Shown here: in pieces, positions 18,401 to 28,469 of the stretch | Layout of the letters: each line of letters starts with the position of its first letter | Numbering within the stretch: the stretch's first letter is position 1 | Assembly: GCF_002934235.1 (NCBI RefSeq) | Contig: NZ_PTIS01000008.1 | Location: forward strand, 58,853 to 122,852 | DNA from: Clostridium algidicarnis DSM 15099 | GTDB lineage: Bacteria > Bacillota > Clostridia > Clostridiales > Clostridiaceae | DNA length: 64,000 nt | Reading direction: 5' to 3' | Translations under genes and position numbers: made by a program | The notes under the pieces: generated by a model | The model's input: the letters and a program-made list of their open reading frames with translations, nothing else | The model's database searches: none | Told to the model about the DNA's origin: nothing

Positions 18401-18452
18401 ATTCATTAAATAAATCTAATTCCCTTAACTCTTCTATACTTAAAGCTTTCAT
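18384..18452 (-). CDS. Possible 22-residue small protein downstream of the EIIC-like gene
   Basis: It begins 14 bases after the EIIC-like stop codon, with AAAGGA spaced about seven bases from the ATG. The product is MKALSIEELRELDLFNELKG plus CD, an amphipathic acidic helix ending with a Cys. Its stop codon lies inside the terminator stem. Short ORFs occur by chance, but the ribosome site and tight fit before the terminator favour translation. Confidence 0.4.
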   Translation of the reverse strand: MKALSIEELRELDLFNELKGCD

Positions 18453-18466
18453 AAAATTTTCCTTTA

Positions 18467-19528
18467 CTAAGCAGTTACTTTATCTTCCATGCCTAATTCA
18501 TCTGTTTCTTCACTAGCTACCTTTTTACTTTTTCCATAATTTTTGAATACTGCTGAACCTAAAAGTCCTGCTATAGTTCCTCCAGCTATTGCAAATGCAA
18601 TGGCTAAAATTACTTTTATAGGATCATTAAATCCAAAAGGTGCTAAAAGTCCTGGTATTGGAGATGCTGTTCCTGGTGCATTATTTATAATTTTAAAATA
18701 TGCTGCTGCGAGTCCTGCAAGTCCTCCACCTAAAAAGTTTGAACAATATATTGGTATTGGATGTTTTGTTATAATATGAGCTTGTGTTAAGGGTTCTAAC
18801 ATAACAGCTATTACATTGCTTTTATTTCCAAGCTTTAGCTTTTTAAATATAATACCGTTTGTGAAGGAACCCCCAACACAGGCTATTGAAGCTATACCCA
18901 TTGCTAAACCTTGAAGTCCTATCATTGCAGTAAGTGCCATAGAACTAAGTGGAGATGTACAAGTTATCTTCATTATTCCACCAAGTAAAAATCCCATTAC
19001 ATAAGGTGATTGCTGTGCTGCTGTGGATATCATTTCTCCTATGCTAATCAATGTTGAGTTTACTATTGGATCCACTCCTAAAGCTATAACTCTTGCTAAA
19101 GGTGCTATTACAAGTGCTCCAACTATGGTATCTAATCCTTCTGGAAGTTTCTTCTCTATAATTGGTGCTACAAGTCCTACTATATATCCAGCAACAAATC
19201 CTGGAAGTATTCCATATCCTCCAAGAGCCACTCCTGCTACTACTGCATATATAGGATTAACCCCCATTGCTATTGGAACTAATATAGCTGCTGCAACTCC
19301 ACCCATGGAGCCTGAAGATTCTCCTACCTGTCTTAAAAAACTTAAGTTTAAAAGATCACCACTTATATACTTATGTATTGCCTCTACAAGAAAAGTTGCT
19401 ACTGCTGCATTTGCAAGTCCCGACATTGCTTTATTTCCTTTTGGCGCCTTAAAACTAAAAAGTGAAAATAAAGCTAGTGTAAATAGTAACAGTCCTATAC
19501 CTATTATTATATCCATCATAAAGCTCAC
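18467..19528 (-). CDS. PTS EIIC-like membrane protein (PTS_EIIC_2 family)
   Basis: 353 residues with about nine membrane helices and many Gly/Ala pairs: 'AMGVNPIYAVVAGVALGGYGILPGFVAGYIVGL', 'CTSPLSSMALTAMIGLQGLAMGIAS', 'HPIPIYCSNFLGGGLAGLAAAYF'. This matches the PTS_EIIC_2-like family, often annotated as sugar permease. No EIIA or EIIB gene lies nearby, so phosphotransfer function is uncertain. Monocistronic apart from the small ORF after it. Confidence 0.78.
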   Translation of the reverse strand: MSFMMDIIIGIGLLLFTLALFSLFSFKAPKGNKAMSGLANAAVATFLVEAIHKYISGDLLNLSFLRQVGESSGSMGGVAAAILVPIAMGVNPIYAVVAGVALGGYGILPGFVAGYIVGLVAPIIEKKLPEGLDTIVGALVIAPLARVIALGVDPIVNSTLISIGEMISTAAQQSPYVMGFLLGGIMKITCTSPLSSMALTAMIGLQGLAMGIASIACVGGSFTNGIIFKKLKLGNKSNVIAVMLEPLTQAHIITKHPIPIYCSNFLGGGLAGLAAAYFKIINNAPGTASPIPGLLAPFGFNDPIKVILAIAFAIAGGTIAGLLGSAVFKNYGKSKKVASEETDELGMEDKVTA

Positions 19529-19656
19529 TCCTTTAAATTTTTAATCAAAACAATTCAAATTTATTAATTATTCTGATTGTAACGCTTTACCTTCGTAAGG
19601 TTTCAAGGAGTTTCAAATTGGTATTTATAATGTGCTATATAATATTCTTATAGGTA

Positions 19657-20532
19657 CTATTTGTTAATATAATAACGAATTCCTTGTAAAAACTTCTTTA
19701 AATTAACTTTGCCTCTTTCTTTACCCTTACCCCTTATGAAATCCATTTCCTTTTTTATTTCATCAAAGCTAAAAAGTGAAGTAGAAAACTCTGCAAAAGT
19801 CTCATTCATATAATCTTCTATTCCAAGGCTAGCAAGATTTGTCATAGCTCTAAATGCAGTTCTTCTTATTCTTTGTTCTGTAGATTTAGGCTTAGAGGAT
19901 ATCTTTTTGAAAAATTCATTTAAAGTTGTTCTATCTAAAATGCCATCATGTTCTATCATATATGTTAAAGCTCTTATTATATCTTCTTCTCCGCCTTCGC
20001 TTAATATTCCTATTTGCTTCATAATAACTTTAATACTATCTTCAACATTTGACATAACTTCTTCATTTTCGTCAAAGCTCTCTTTGTTATTTAATTCTGC
20101 TTCATTTATTTTAAAATTATCAACTTCAAATAAGGTTTGTATTTTATTTAACTTTTCTCTCATAACTATATCATTTATTACTCTAGACAAAACTGCTTTA
20201 ACTTCCATAGCATTTATAGGTTTATTAATAAAAAATTCTATGCCACTTTCATAAGCCTTTTCTATCATATCCTTTGATGTTACTTGAGATATCATAATAA
20301 ACTTTATATTGTTATATTTGCTTCGTATTTCTCTAATTACTTCTATTCCATCCTTACCTGGCATTAATAAATCAACTATAATAATTTTAGGTTTCTCTCT
20401 ATCTATTAATTTAAAAATATTAGTACTATCTAAATCCTTATTTTCTATTACCTCACCTATTTTTTCATGTTCTATTATCATAGTTAATATTTTATGTATA
20501 TTAAAATCATCATCTATTATAAGTATTTTCAA
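19657..20532 (-). CDS. Response regulator with YcbB/GlnL-type output domain
   Basis: 291 residues. The receiver domain (1-120) has D8/D9/D10, phospho-acceptor in 'IIIVDLLMPGKDG' (D54) and lysine in 'FFINKPINAMEV'. The output region (about 150-290) has 'IKVIMKQIGILSEGGEEDIIRALTYMIEHDG' and 'EQRIRRTAFRAMTNLASLGIEDYMNETFAEF', resembling the YcbB domain of Bacillus GlnL. GlnL with its kinase controls glutamine use; here target genes are unknown. Four bases separate it from the kinase gene upstream. Confidence 0.85.
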   Translation of the reverse strand: MKILIIDDDFNIHKILTMIIEHEKIGEVIENKDLDSTNIFKLIDREKPKIIIVDLLMPGKDGIEVIREIRSKYNNIKFIMISQVTSKDMIEKAYESGIEFFINKPINAMEVKAVLSRVINDIVMREKLNKIQTLFEVDNFKINEAELNNKESFDENEEVMSNVEDSIKVIMKQIGILSEGGEEDIIRALTYMIEHDGILDRTTLNEFFKKISSKPKSTEQRIRRTAFRAMTNLASLGIEDYMNETFAEFSTSLFSFDEIKKEMDFIRGKGKERGKVNLKKFLQGIRYYINK

Positions 20533-20536
20533 AAAA

Positions 20537-21859
20537 TCACTCCTCTAGTTCAGATTGTGGGATTAAAATAATAAATTCTGTACCTTGATCCTCTATAGAA
20601 GTAAATTTAACTGTTCCTTTTAACTTTACTTCTATTATATCTTTTACAATGCTAAGTCCAAGTCCCCTATTAATACTTCCAGTTTCAAAGTTTATCCTGG
20701 TAGAAAATCCTGGACTAAATATATGTTCAGCATCCTTTTTTGAAATTCCCCTTCCATTATCTATAATCTTAAAGGCATGATATTTTTCATCTTCTCTTTC
20801 AACTATGTAATGAATTAATTCTATATTTCCATTATAACTTTTTGATAGACTACTTGAATCTATTGATATTCTTTGATCTATTGAGTCTATGGCGTTATTT
20901 ATAATATTCCTAAATATAGAAATTAAATAATAATGCTTCATAGTGTTGAAGTTTTGTCCTTTTTCTATATGTAACTTTATATTTTTATCTTTAAGTGAAG
21001 GTTCCATAATTTCACCTATAAGCTCTAGAACATCATAAAACTCCATAACCTTTTCATCAACCTTATCATCAGTTATCTCTATAACCCCTCTTGATATAAG
21101 TGCTATTTGCTTTTTTATTTCATGTATATCCTTAGCTATTTCTACTGCTTCACTCTCCCACTTTGGATACTTTTTAAAGGACTTTATTTCATTATAAAAT
21201 TTATAGGATTTACTCATAACTATTTCAACGTTATCCATAGTCTTTTCCATTAAATATACTTCACTTTTCATCCTTGAACTAGCCATGACAAGGTTCATAT
21301 ACCTATCTTTATGTTCTTTTTTCAAAAGCTTTATACTGTATCTATTCATGAGATTTAATATAATCCATATGAAAGATGATCTTAATATTGCAACTATACC
21401 TAGACCTATGTATATTTTTATACCAACTACCTCTTTTAAAAGATAAGTCCTCACCATCATTTCTGAAATGTTAGCAAAAAGGTCACAGATTATGGTATAA
21501 AAGAAAAGTTTATTCACTGTTTTTATCCTCTTATTAAATATTAAATAAAAGATAACATAACTTGTGTAAAATATAGTCTCTGGAAAGTAATTAATTAATC
21601 CTTCACTAAAATAATGAAGTACTCCTCCAGACTGCAGAAAATATATAAATGCTCTTAAAATACAGACAAATACCCCACAAAACATCCCCGTCTTTAACTT
21701 ATCTTCTGTATCTTCTTCATAAAAAATTATTATTAGTATTACTATACCAAAAGATACATTAAAGTTTTCTACGAATATCCCCATATAAACCTGTGAAAAT
21801 AGCGCTGCAATAGCTGCTATGAATATAATATTTTCTTTTAGCTTAAAACCTTCCTCCAT
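20537..21859 (-). CDS. Sensor histidine kinase of the GlnK/YcbA type
   Basis: About 440 residues from the ATG at 21859, where AAAGGATGG is well placed; the frame extends 14 codons further without a better site. Five or six membrane helices span about 5-190. A coiled coil follows, then a phospho-acceptor helix around 'AKDIHEIKKQIALISRGV'. The ATPase domain has 'NIINNAIDSID', 'DNGRGI' and 'GLGLSIVKDIIE'. It is the partner of the adjacent YcbB-type regulator. The signal is not deducible. Confidence 0.88.
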   Translation of the reverse strand: MEEGFKLKENIIFIAAIAALFSQVYMGIFVENFNVSFGIVILIIIFYEEDTEDKLKTGMFCGVFVCILRAFIYFLQSGGVLHYFSEGLINYFPETIFYTSYVIFYLIFNKRIKTVNKLFFYTIICDLFANISEMMVRTYLLKEVVGIKIYIGLGIVAILRSSFIWIILNLMNRYSIKLLKKEHKDRYMNLVMASSRMKSEVYLMEKTMDNVEIVMSKSYKFYNEIKSFKKYPKWESEAVEIAKDIHEIKKQIALISRGVIEITDDKVDEKVMEFYDVLELIGEIMEPSLKDKNIKLHIEKGQNFNTMKHYYLISIFRNIINNAIDSIDQRISIDSSSLSKSYNGNIELIHYIVEREDEKYHAFKIIDNGRGISKKDAEHIFSPGFSTRINFETGSINRGLGLSIVKDIIEVKLKGTVKFTSIEDQGTEFIILIPQSELEE

Positions 21860-21985
21860 AAAATCCATCCTTTTATATGTATTATATAAATATTTCGACA
21901 TTTTTATCTGAAAACCTTTTATCTTTATAAAGTTATGTTACATAAATAACAACCTTAACCATGATTATATTATATTTATAATTAT

Positions 21986-22067
21986 AAAAAAAGCATGTAT
22001 TTAAAGATAAAATCTAAATACGTGCTTTTAGTGTATTTAAAGACAAAATCTTAATACATGTTTTTTT
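21986..22067 (-). terminator. Terminator with a partly duplicated arm after the transglutaminase gene
   Basis: The stem 21986-22029 (AAAGCACGTATTTA with its complement, then T-run) ends leftward transcription from the aminopeptidase-transglutaminase pair. The arm is repeated imperfectly at about 22032-22067 as a direct tandem copy of roughly 38 bases. The rest of the 21860-22186 gap is AT-rich spacer. Confidence 0.7.
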
Positions 22068-22186
22068 ATATGATTATCCATATAAATCTTTAAGTGAAAG
22101 ATGAATATAATGTTCACTGATACCTATTTTTTAAATAATTTAAATATAACACCACATAATATTCACTTCTAACTTTAAACTTTACC

Positions 22187-24856
22187 TTAGTTGCCTTGTA
22201 TGATTTTAATAATAAGTTCTGCTGTACCTACATTATATCCACTGGTGGCATAAATTCCATTTATATACTCTTTTGAGTGTTGCACAGTTTTTAAGCCCTC
22301 AGCTATAAGTATCAATGGAAGTTTATCCGGATCTAGATACATTCTTCTAGCAATATTATTTATATTCTCTTTAGAATTATCAAAATAAGTTTTAATATTT
22401 GGTATTAGTTCATAAACCTTTTCTAAAGTTTTATTTTTAAGAGCCTTAATATCTTTTAAGATAAATATAATGTTAGCTTTTATATCATTAAAATCTTTAT
22501 AGTTATTTATCATTTCATTTAATATATGCTCTGTTGGTTCCATGCCTTCTTCTATCCAAATAATAATGCACTTCTTATCCTTTACTAATTGATGAAGATT
22601 AACTATATTATCATTTTTATCTTTAATACTTAAATCATCAATTTCATAATTTTCCATCATATCTGATATTTTTATATCTCTAAGGTTTATATCTATAACC
22701 TTAGTTTCTTCAGCTCTAAGGTTAAAAGTATACTTTTTCACAAATACACCCCCATTAGGAAGCCTGTTTGAAGTTAATATTCTATAATCACCTGAATTTA
22801 AATTTATATTAATATTGTCATTACCTTTTATATTCTGATCTAAATTAAGGGTTTTATAAACTCCATTTTTTAATGTGGCTATAGATAGGTTTTGAAAGTA
22901 TTTTAATTCTGATTGACTAACATTATTAATTATAACCTCTTGTGTAATTAATTTAGCCTTATCTTCTACTTTTATAAATCCGTTGTCATAATATTCTATG
23001 GCTAAATCAATTTCATTTATTCTGGCAGGTATTCCTATACTTCTACATATTGCAACAAACAAAATTTTCTTTGACATTAAGCTTCCAATCCCCGCATTAA
23101 GCAAAGCTACTGGTGTAGTATATAGTTCTTCGTATTCATATTCTTTAAGCTCTTTTATATCTTGTTTTACATAATTCCATATTTCTATAGGTTTTTTTAC
23201 AAAACTTTCTTTTAAATTATTATTAAAATACTTTATTATAAACTCTCTGTAATTAGTTATGGATTCTAAATATATTCTAGGACAAAGTACATAGCTAAAA
23301 TATATTTCTTTTGGATAATCTCCAGTAAATTCAACTACATTATTAATATGCCCAGTTAAAATATTAGCTTTACTATCTATATAATCTTTTTTCTTAAGGC
23401 AGCTTAATAAACTTATAGCTTCTTCAAATTTGTGGCTATTATAACTCCAGCGCAAGAATTCTAAAATTTCATTATAATTTTCCATGGAATCCAATAATAT
23501 TTCTTTCATCTTAGAATTATATTTTTCTATATTATCTATTGATTTTAAAATATTTTTTGTGGTCTTTGTATATTTTTCTTCTCTTATGGTATTACATTTT
23601 GTTACCCTTTCCTTATGTTGAAGTTCCTCATCCTTAGTTATATGCGCATATACAGCCTTTTTATCACTTGGGGGAATTATATCTATATCCTGTCCATTAC
23701 TTATTTTATTTCTATTTTCTAAATTTATGTATTCTTCATTTATATTTTCATTTGTTTTGTTTAAGATTTCTTTGTTGGTTTTTATTGTATCCATTTCTTC
23801 TTCACTATAAACAAATTCATTAATATTAAAAGTTATTTCATCTAAATCTTTTGTATTTACTACTTTGTACATGAACTTTTTATCTTTTACTACATGAATT
23901 ACCACAGTTCCAAGTCCTATATTTATGCATACTTTTCCACTTTCATCCGTATTTAATATAGCTATATTTGCAAATTCAGAATAATTTAGTATTTGAAATG
24001 TTACTTTTGCATCCTTTATGGGCTTATTTCTAAAGTTTAGTACTTTAACAGTGATTTTCTTTGACCTGGCATAACTTCTAATATTATTTATAGTAGTTAC
24101 TACCTTATTGTTTGAAATTACATCCTCATCTTTAAAATATCCAGAAAATATTCTACTATGAATTATCATAGCCCTAGAAGCTGCTGATGTAAACCATCCT
24201 TTGTCTAGAACCTTTTCTGGCTCACAAGCTCCAAGATAATGCCATTCTCCATCACACCACACTTCCACCCAGGCATGGTTATCATCACAATGGGCCCACC
24301 TTGGAGTATATATCTGCCTTGCTGGAATTCCTACACTACGAAGAGCTGTAACTGTAAATGTTGACTCTTCTCCACATCTTCCATATCCACATTTTAACAA
24401 GGTTAGTGGTGATGCTGTTCTTTCATCTGTAGACTTGTATGTTACCTTCTCTGCACACCAATAGTTAACTTCTAAAATTGCTTCCTCCATGCTTTTATTT
24501 GTCAATTTATAATTTAGCATGTCGTAAAATGTCTTTCTACAGTCTTCTATTTCTTCATTGTTTACACGATAATGAACCACATAATTTAAAAATATATCTT
24601 CAGGTATTTTATATGTCCAAGTACAAGTCTCTCTTAAAAATATTGCATGTTTAACATACTCATAAAAAAGTTCGAAATCATAACTGAAAATATCATGTAC
24701 ATTCATAGAAGCATATAAATATTTAATCAAAAACCGCTCCTCTTCATTGCATAATGAGATTTTATAAAGTATATCTTCTTTTTTTTCGCCACATATTTCT
24801 AACATGTCACAAAACTTAGAGTTTGCATATTCTTGAACCTCATTTGTATATACCAT
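22187..24856 (-). CDS. Large transglutaminase-like protein with Ig-like and thioredoxin-like parts
   Basis: About 889 residues from the second ATG (24856), which sits nine bases after AAGGAG; that site lies in the last codons of the aminopeptidase gene. A transglutaminase core has nucleophile C161 in GYGRCGEES and His in DDNHAWVEVW, then 'EWHYLGACEPE', where Glu replaces the usual Asp. Next comes a carboxypeptidase-regulatory-like beta domain (about 265-345) and a low-complexity linker. A second degenerate transglutaminase segment ('LLNAGIGSLMSKKILFVAICRSIGIPARI') lacks the catalytic Cys. A C-terminal thioredoxin-like stretch completes it. No signal peptide. Role unknown. Confidence 0.8.
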   Translation of the reverse strand: MVYTNEVQEYANSKFCDMLEICGEKKEDILYKISLCNEEERFLIKYLYASMNVHDIFSYDFELFYEYVKHAIFLRETCTWTYKIPEDIFLNYVVHYRVNNEEIEDCRKTFYDMLNYKLTNKSMEEAILEVNYWCAEKVTYKSTDERTASPLTLLKCGYGRCGEESTFTVTALRSVGIPARQIYTPRWAHCDDNHAWVEVWCDGEWHYLGACEPEKVLDKGWFTSAASRAMIIHSRIFSGYFKDEDVISNNKVVTTINNIRSYARSKKITVKVLNFRNKPIKDAKVTFQILNYSEFANIAILNTDESGKVCINIGLGTVVIHVVKDKKFMYKVVNTKDLDEITFNINEFVYSEEEMDTIKTNKEILNKTNENINEEYINLENRNKISNGQDIDIIPPSDKKAVYAHITKDEELQHKERVTKCNTIREEKYTKTTKNILKSIDNIEKYNSKMKEILLDSMENYNEILEFLRWSYNSHKFEEAISLLSCLKKKDYIDSKANILTGHINNVVEFTGDYPKEIYFSYVLCPRIYLESITNYREFIIKYFNNNLKESFVKKPIEIWNYVKQDIKELKEYEYEELYTTPVALLNAGIGSLMSKKILFVAICRSIGIPARINEIDLAIEYYDNGFIKVEDKAKLITQEVIINNVSQSELKYFQNLSIATLKNGVYKTLNLDQNIKGNDNININLNSGDYRILTSNRLPNGGVFVKKYTFNLRAEETKVIDINLRDIKISDMMENYEIDDLSIKDKNDNIVNLHQLVKDKKCIIIWIEEGMEPTEHILNEMINNYKDFNDIKANIIFILKDIKALKNKTLEKVYELIPNIKTYFDNSKENINNIARRMYLDPDKLPLILIAEGLKTVQHSKEYINGIYATSGYNVGTAELIIKIIQGN

Positions 24857-24862
24857 ATACAT

Positions 24863-26305
24863 CTACTCCTTTTCCAAAAATAAATAATACATAGATGTTA
24901 ACCCAGCCCCTGTAGCCCCTTTGGATTGGTATTCATAAAGTGGAGTATCTACCCAGGCAGTACCAGCAATATCTAAATGTATCCAAGGCATATTTTCCAC
25001 AAACTCTTCAATAAAAAGTCCTGCTGTTATGGTTCCACAATAGCTTTTACCCATGTTTTTAATGTCTGCTATGTTACTTTTTATCATATCACGATGTTCA
25101 TCACATATAGGAAATCTCCAATATTGTTCGCCTGATTTATTGTAGGCTTCTTTAAATTCCTTGAAAAACTTATCATTATTTGTCAAAACTCCTGCTGTAC
25201 TAAACCCTAGGGCATTACCCACAGATCCTGTTAATGTTGCTATGTCTATAATCTTAGAGGCACCTTCCTTTTGAATGGCATAGGTTACAGCATCCGCTAA
25301 AATAAGACGCCCTTCCGCATCTGTATTTAAAACTTCAATGGTTTTCCCTGACATTGAACCTATTACATCCCCTGGGATAAAGCTTTCTCTTGAAATTCTA
25401 TTCTCCGATGCTGGTATAACTCCAACTACATTAGCCTTTACATTGTTTTTTGCTAAAGAATATATAGCTCCTGCAACTGCAGCCCCACCGGCCATATCTC
25501 CCTTTATACCTTCCATAGAATTAGAAGGTTTTAAGCAATATCCTCCAGTATCACAGGTGACTCCTTTACCTACAAGTGCAGTAATATCCTTGCTACTAGG
25601 ATCAGCTAAATATCTAAGTACAATAAGTCTTGGAGGATTTCCACTGCTTTTCCCAACTGTATAAAAAGCCTCCATACCAATATCTTTAATGTAATTCTCA
25701 TCGAAAACTTCTACATCCACTGCTGTATCTTCATGAATTGATGCTATTGTTTCAGCCATAATTATAGGAGTTAACATATTTGCCGGTGTATTAACTAAAT
25801 CTCTTGCAAGCATAACTCCATCAGAAATATTAGTTCCAAGTCTTATTTCTTCTACTATTTTTTCCTCATTGTAGCCTTCATAACCTTGAATGAATATATT
25901 ATATTTTTCTTGTTTTTTTGATGTTTTATAATTCTTTAACTCATAAAGCCCTAAGTTTATGCCAAGTACCACCTCTGTTATACATCTAACGTCATACTCT
26001 TTTAAAAACATAGAAATATCTATAGCAATATCTTCTACCTCATATTTTTTAATCTGTTTTATACTGTACGCCACAATATCTTTAATCTTATTAAAACTAA
26101 ATTTTGATTTTTCACCAAGGCCTACATATAATAATGAAACGCCCCCTTCTTCAATAAAAGGAATGCTTGTCTTATACTTTTTATAAAAAACCTTATTAAC
26201 TTTTTCTGGCAAATCATTTAAGTTTCTATTTGTATTTATACTTTCATCTTCATAAACAAATACAATCTTAAAATCACATTTTTTAAGTTTATCTACACTT
26301 ATCAT
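24863..26305 (-). CDS. pepA: Leucyl aminopeptidase, M17 family
   Basis: 480 residues. The C-terminal catalytic domain carries 'VGKGVTCDTGGYCLKPSNSMEGIKGDMAGGAA' with metal-binding Lys/Asp residues, and the family signature NTDAEGRLIL. The start ATG has AGGAG upstream. It cleaves N-terminal residues from peptides in the cytosol using two metal ions. Its last codons contain the ribosome site of the transglutaminase-like gene, so the two are coupled. Confidence 0.93.
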   Translation of the reverse strand: MISVDKLKKCDFKIVFVYEDESINTNRNLNDLPEKVNKVFYKKYKTSIPFIEEGGVSLLYVGLGEKSKFSFNKIKDIVAYSIKQIKKYEVEDIAIDISMFLKEYDVRCITEVVLGINLGLYELKNYKTSKKQEKYNIFIQGYEGYNEEKIVEEIRLGTNISDGVMLARDLVNTPANMLTPIIMAETIASIHEDTAVDVEVFDENYIKDIGMEAFYTVGKSSGNPPRLIVLRYLADPSSKDITALVGKGVTCDTGGYCLKPSNSMEGIKGDMAGGAAVAGAIYSLAKNNVKANVVGVIPASENRISRESFIPGDVIGSMSGKTIEVLNTDAEGRLILADAVTYAIQKEGASKIIDIATLTGSVGNALGFSTAGVLTNNDKFFKEFKEAYNKSGEQYWRFPICDEHRDMIKSNIADIKNMGKSYCGTITAGLFIEEFVENMPWIHLDIAGTAWVDTPLYEYQSKGATGAGLTSMYYLFLEKE

Positions 26306-26334
26306 AAAATCACTCCTAGTTAATTTTAATAGTT

Positions 26335-26396
26335 CCCTTTATATGGGGGCACCTCTGAGGTGCTCCCATATAAAGGGAGTACCTCAGAGGTGCAGC
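26335..26396. repeat. Nested palindromic repeat, copy 2
   Basis: Related to copies at 7771 and 35076. The main stem is GGGGGCACCTCTGAGGTGCTCCC against its near-complement. A second alternative stem pairs CCCTTTATATGGG (26335-26347) with CCCATATAAAGGG (26365-26377). It lies between two leftward genes and may separate the sugar operon from the aminopeptidase unit. Confidence 0.85.
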
Positions 26397-26452
26397 CAAT
26401 TTATGGAATAACGGTTTATGATATTTAATAATCTTTCTGCTTACTTCATAAA

Positions 26453-28450
26453 TTAATATTCTATTGAAAACATATTATGTCCTTCTATTTTATCTACATT
26501 AAATATTATATAACCATCAGTGTTTGTGAAATCTATAGGTTTTAACTCAGGTACCATTTTTACTGCCTTAACCTGTTTTTCTCCAACATATAATTTAAAC
26601 TCTAAATTATAAAGTGGAATAACATCTTCTATTGTATAGATATCTTCTGAACGTTTCTCTGTTATATAGTGTAGGACATGAAGTATGTCTCTATTATAGT
26701 CTGCTTGTCTATTTATAGCTGTAATAACTGTAGAGGGTCCGTTATGATTAACAAGCTTGTGATCTAAAAGCATTTCTATAGCATCTTTTATAATTGACTT
26801 GCACCATCTAGCACAATTTTTTCGATATATCTTAAATATAGGATGTGCAAAATATATGACATTTCCTTTTCTAGTAGCTGCTGGATATCCAATTTTTCCT
26901 GAAGAGGGGGTATGTTGATGTGAGCAAAAGGTCTTACCCTCTCTATTAAAATAAGGTTCTATAGAATTCATTAAAACTTTTGCGTCATTAACCTTAGTTT
27001 TAGCTCCTCTTAAATACATAACATATTCTTCTTTATATAAATCTTTTCCTATAACATCATTAGGTAAAATAAAATCTCTATAATACTCTGACTCACCTTC
27101 ATAAGAAATTCCATATAGACTACTATCTTTATTTTTATCATCTATTAAAGACTTATTAGTTCCAATTACTTTACCACCATTTTTAATATATTCTAAAAGC
27201 TTTGACTCTAGTGTAGACATAAACTTTATATCATCTGGCAATATAATAAGTTTATATTTTTCAAAATCAAATTTACTATCTATAATCTCAAATTGATAGG
27301 ATAATTCTTGAAGCATCCTTACTGTTCCTATTAAAGCATTTGGAATGCCAAGGTCATGATCTTTAAAAGAGTAAAATTCTTCAGGGGTTAGTACTGCTAT
27401 TTCTGATACTGGCTTTGCACCTATGCAATAATCTTCCTTTTCTTTTACCTTTTCATAAACAGAACCTATTAAATCATAAGCTGCTTTAGACATCTTTCCA
27501 CTAGGATGAAGCTGATCTCCTATAGAACATCCAGCCCCTAATGCCAGCATATTAAAACACTCAAATTCTAACGCTGCCTTATTTTTTAGAGAATGAAAGT
27601 CTCCCCAATAAGTGTGAAACTTTCCTGTCATACCTATTATGTCTTTCCCTAAATTTCTAGCATACCTAACCGTTGCTGGAAAATGATCATAGCCCCAACC
27701 ACCACTAGGCAAAGATTCTAATTCTAAATGAGTATATTCATCTAAGGACTTTTTAGAATTTGGTCCTATATGAGAGCTATTATAAAATATACTTGCCTTT
27801 GGAGCTCTAGAATTTATAAATTCAGTGATTTCCTTTTTAAATTCATCTAACATCACTATAGAATACTCAATTCTACTATCCTTAACCTTTGAATCAAAAC
27901 CTAAAGCTTCCATCTTTTCTACACAACGTTTACAATTACAATCTACTTTAAAAAGTATATCCATAAAAAATCCATCTATATTCTCTACACCTACAACATC
28001 TATAATATCTTGAAGGTGGCTTTTAAAGTATTGTCTATAGTCACTATTTAAACAAATAGTATAATAAAAATGTGGCTCTTCAACTCCTTGGCTATTAATA
28101 AACTCACCATTTTCATCTATAGCTAGCCACTCTTTATGTGTTCTTGCAATATATCCATCCCACTGAACAGTTGTATAAATAGGCACTTTAATATCATTTT
28201 TATGACAAGCTTCAATTTGCTCTAATAATAAATTATGATTAGTTAAATTCGGATGTATAAGCTCCGGTGTATTTTTAGAAGGGTAATATAACCACCCATG
28301 ATGACATCTTGCAAAACAAGTAATCGAATTTACGTTTGCCTTTTTTAAAGTAGCTACAAACTCCTCTTTTTTAAAATCCTTAGCCACATCTTCTATATAT
28401 TCACTGCTATGAAAATCTAAATGGACTTGTCTATACCTTAATTCATTCAT
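26453..28450 (-). CDS. Putative glycoside hydrolase (GHL6-like barrel, beta-galactosidase trimerisation-like domain)
   Basis: 665 residues. The N-terminal half reads as a (beta/alpha)8 barrel: 'CFARCHHGWLYYPSKN', 'YTTVQWDGYIARTH', 'NIDGFFMDILFKVDCNC' and 'GMTGKFHTYWGDFHS'. The middle part (about 385-560) looks like a glutamine-amidotransferase-like trimerisation domain with 'YKLIILPDDIKFMS'. No signal peptide, so the substrate is an imported oligosaccharide. It ends the deoxysugar operon after the ABC permeases, so a fucosidase- or rhamnosidase-like action is inferred. Catalytic acids are not assigned. Confidence 0.75.
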   Translation of the reverse strand: MNELRYRQVHLDFHSSEYIEDVAKDFKKEEFVATLKKANVNSITCFARCHHGWLYYPSKNTPELIHPNLTNHNLLLEQIEACHKNDIKVPIYTTVQWDGYIARTHKEWLAIDENGEFINSQGVEEPHFYYTICLNSDYRQYFKSHLQDIIDVVGVENIDGFFMDILFKVDCNCKRCVEKMEALGFDSKVKDSRIEYSIVMLDEFKKEITEFINSRAPKASIFYNSSHIGPNSKKSLDEYTHLELESLPSGGWGYDHFPATVRYARNLGKDIIGMTGKFHTYWGDFHSLKNKAALEFECFNMLALGAGCSIGDQLHPSGKMSKAAYDLIGSVYEKVKEKEDYCIGAKPVSEIAVLTPEEFYSFKDHDLGIPNALIGTVRMLQELSYQFEIIDSKFDFEKYKLIILPDDIKFMSTLESKLLEYIKNGGKVIGTNKSLIDDKNKDSSLYGISYEGESEYYRDFILPNDVIGKDLYKEEYVMYLRGAKTKVNDAKVLMNSIEPYFNREGKTFCSHQHTPSSGKIGYPAATRKGNVIYFAHPIFKIYRKNCARWCKSIIKDAIEMLLDHKLVNHNGPSTVITAINRQADYNRDILHVLHYITEKRSEDIYTIEDVIPLYNLEFKLYVGEKQVKAVKMVPELKPIDFTNTDGYIIFNVDKIEGHNMFSIEY

Positions 28451-28469
28451 ATGAAAATCCTCCTATAAT

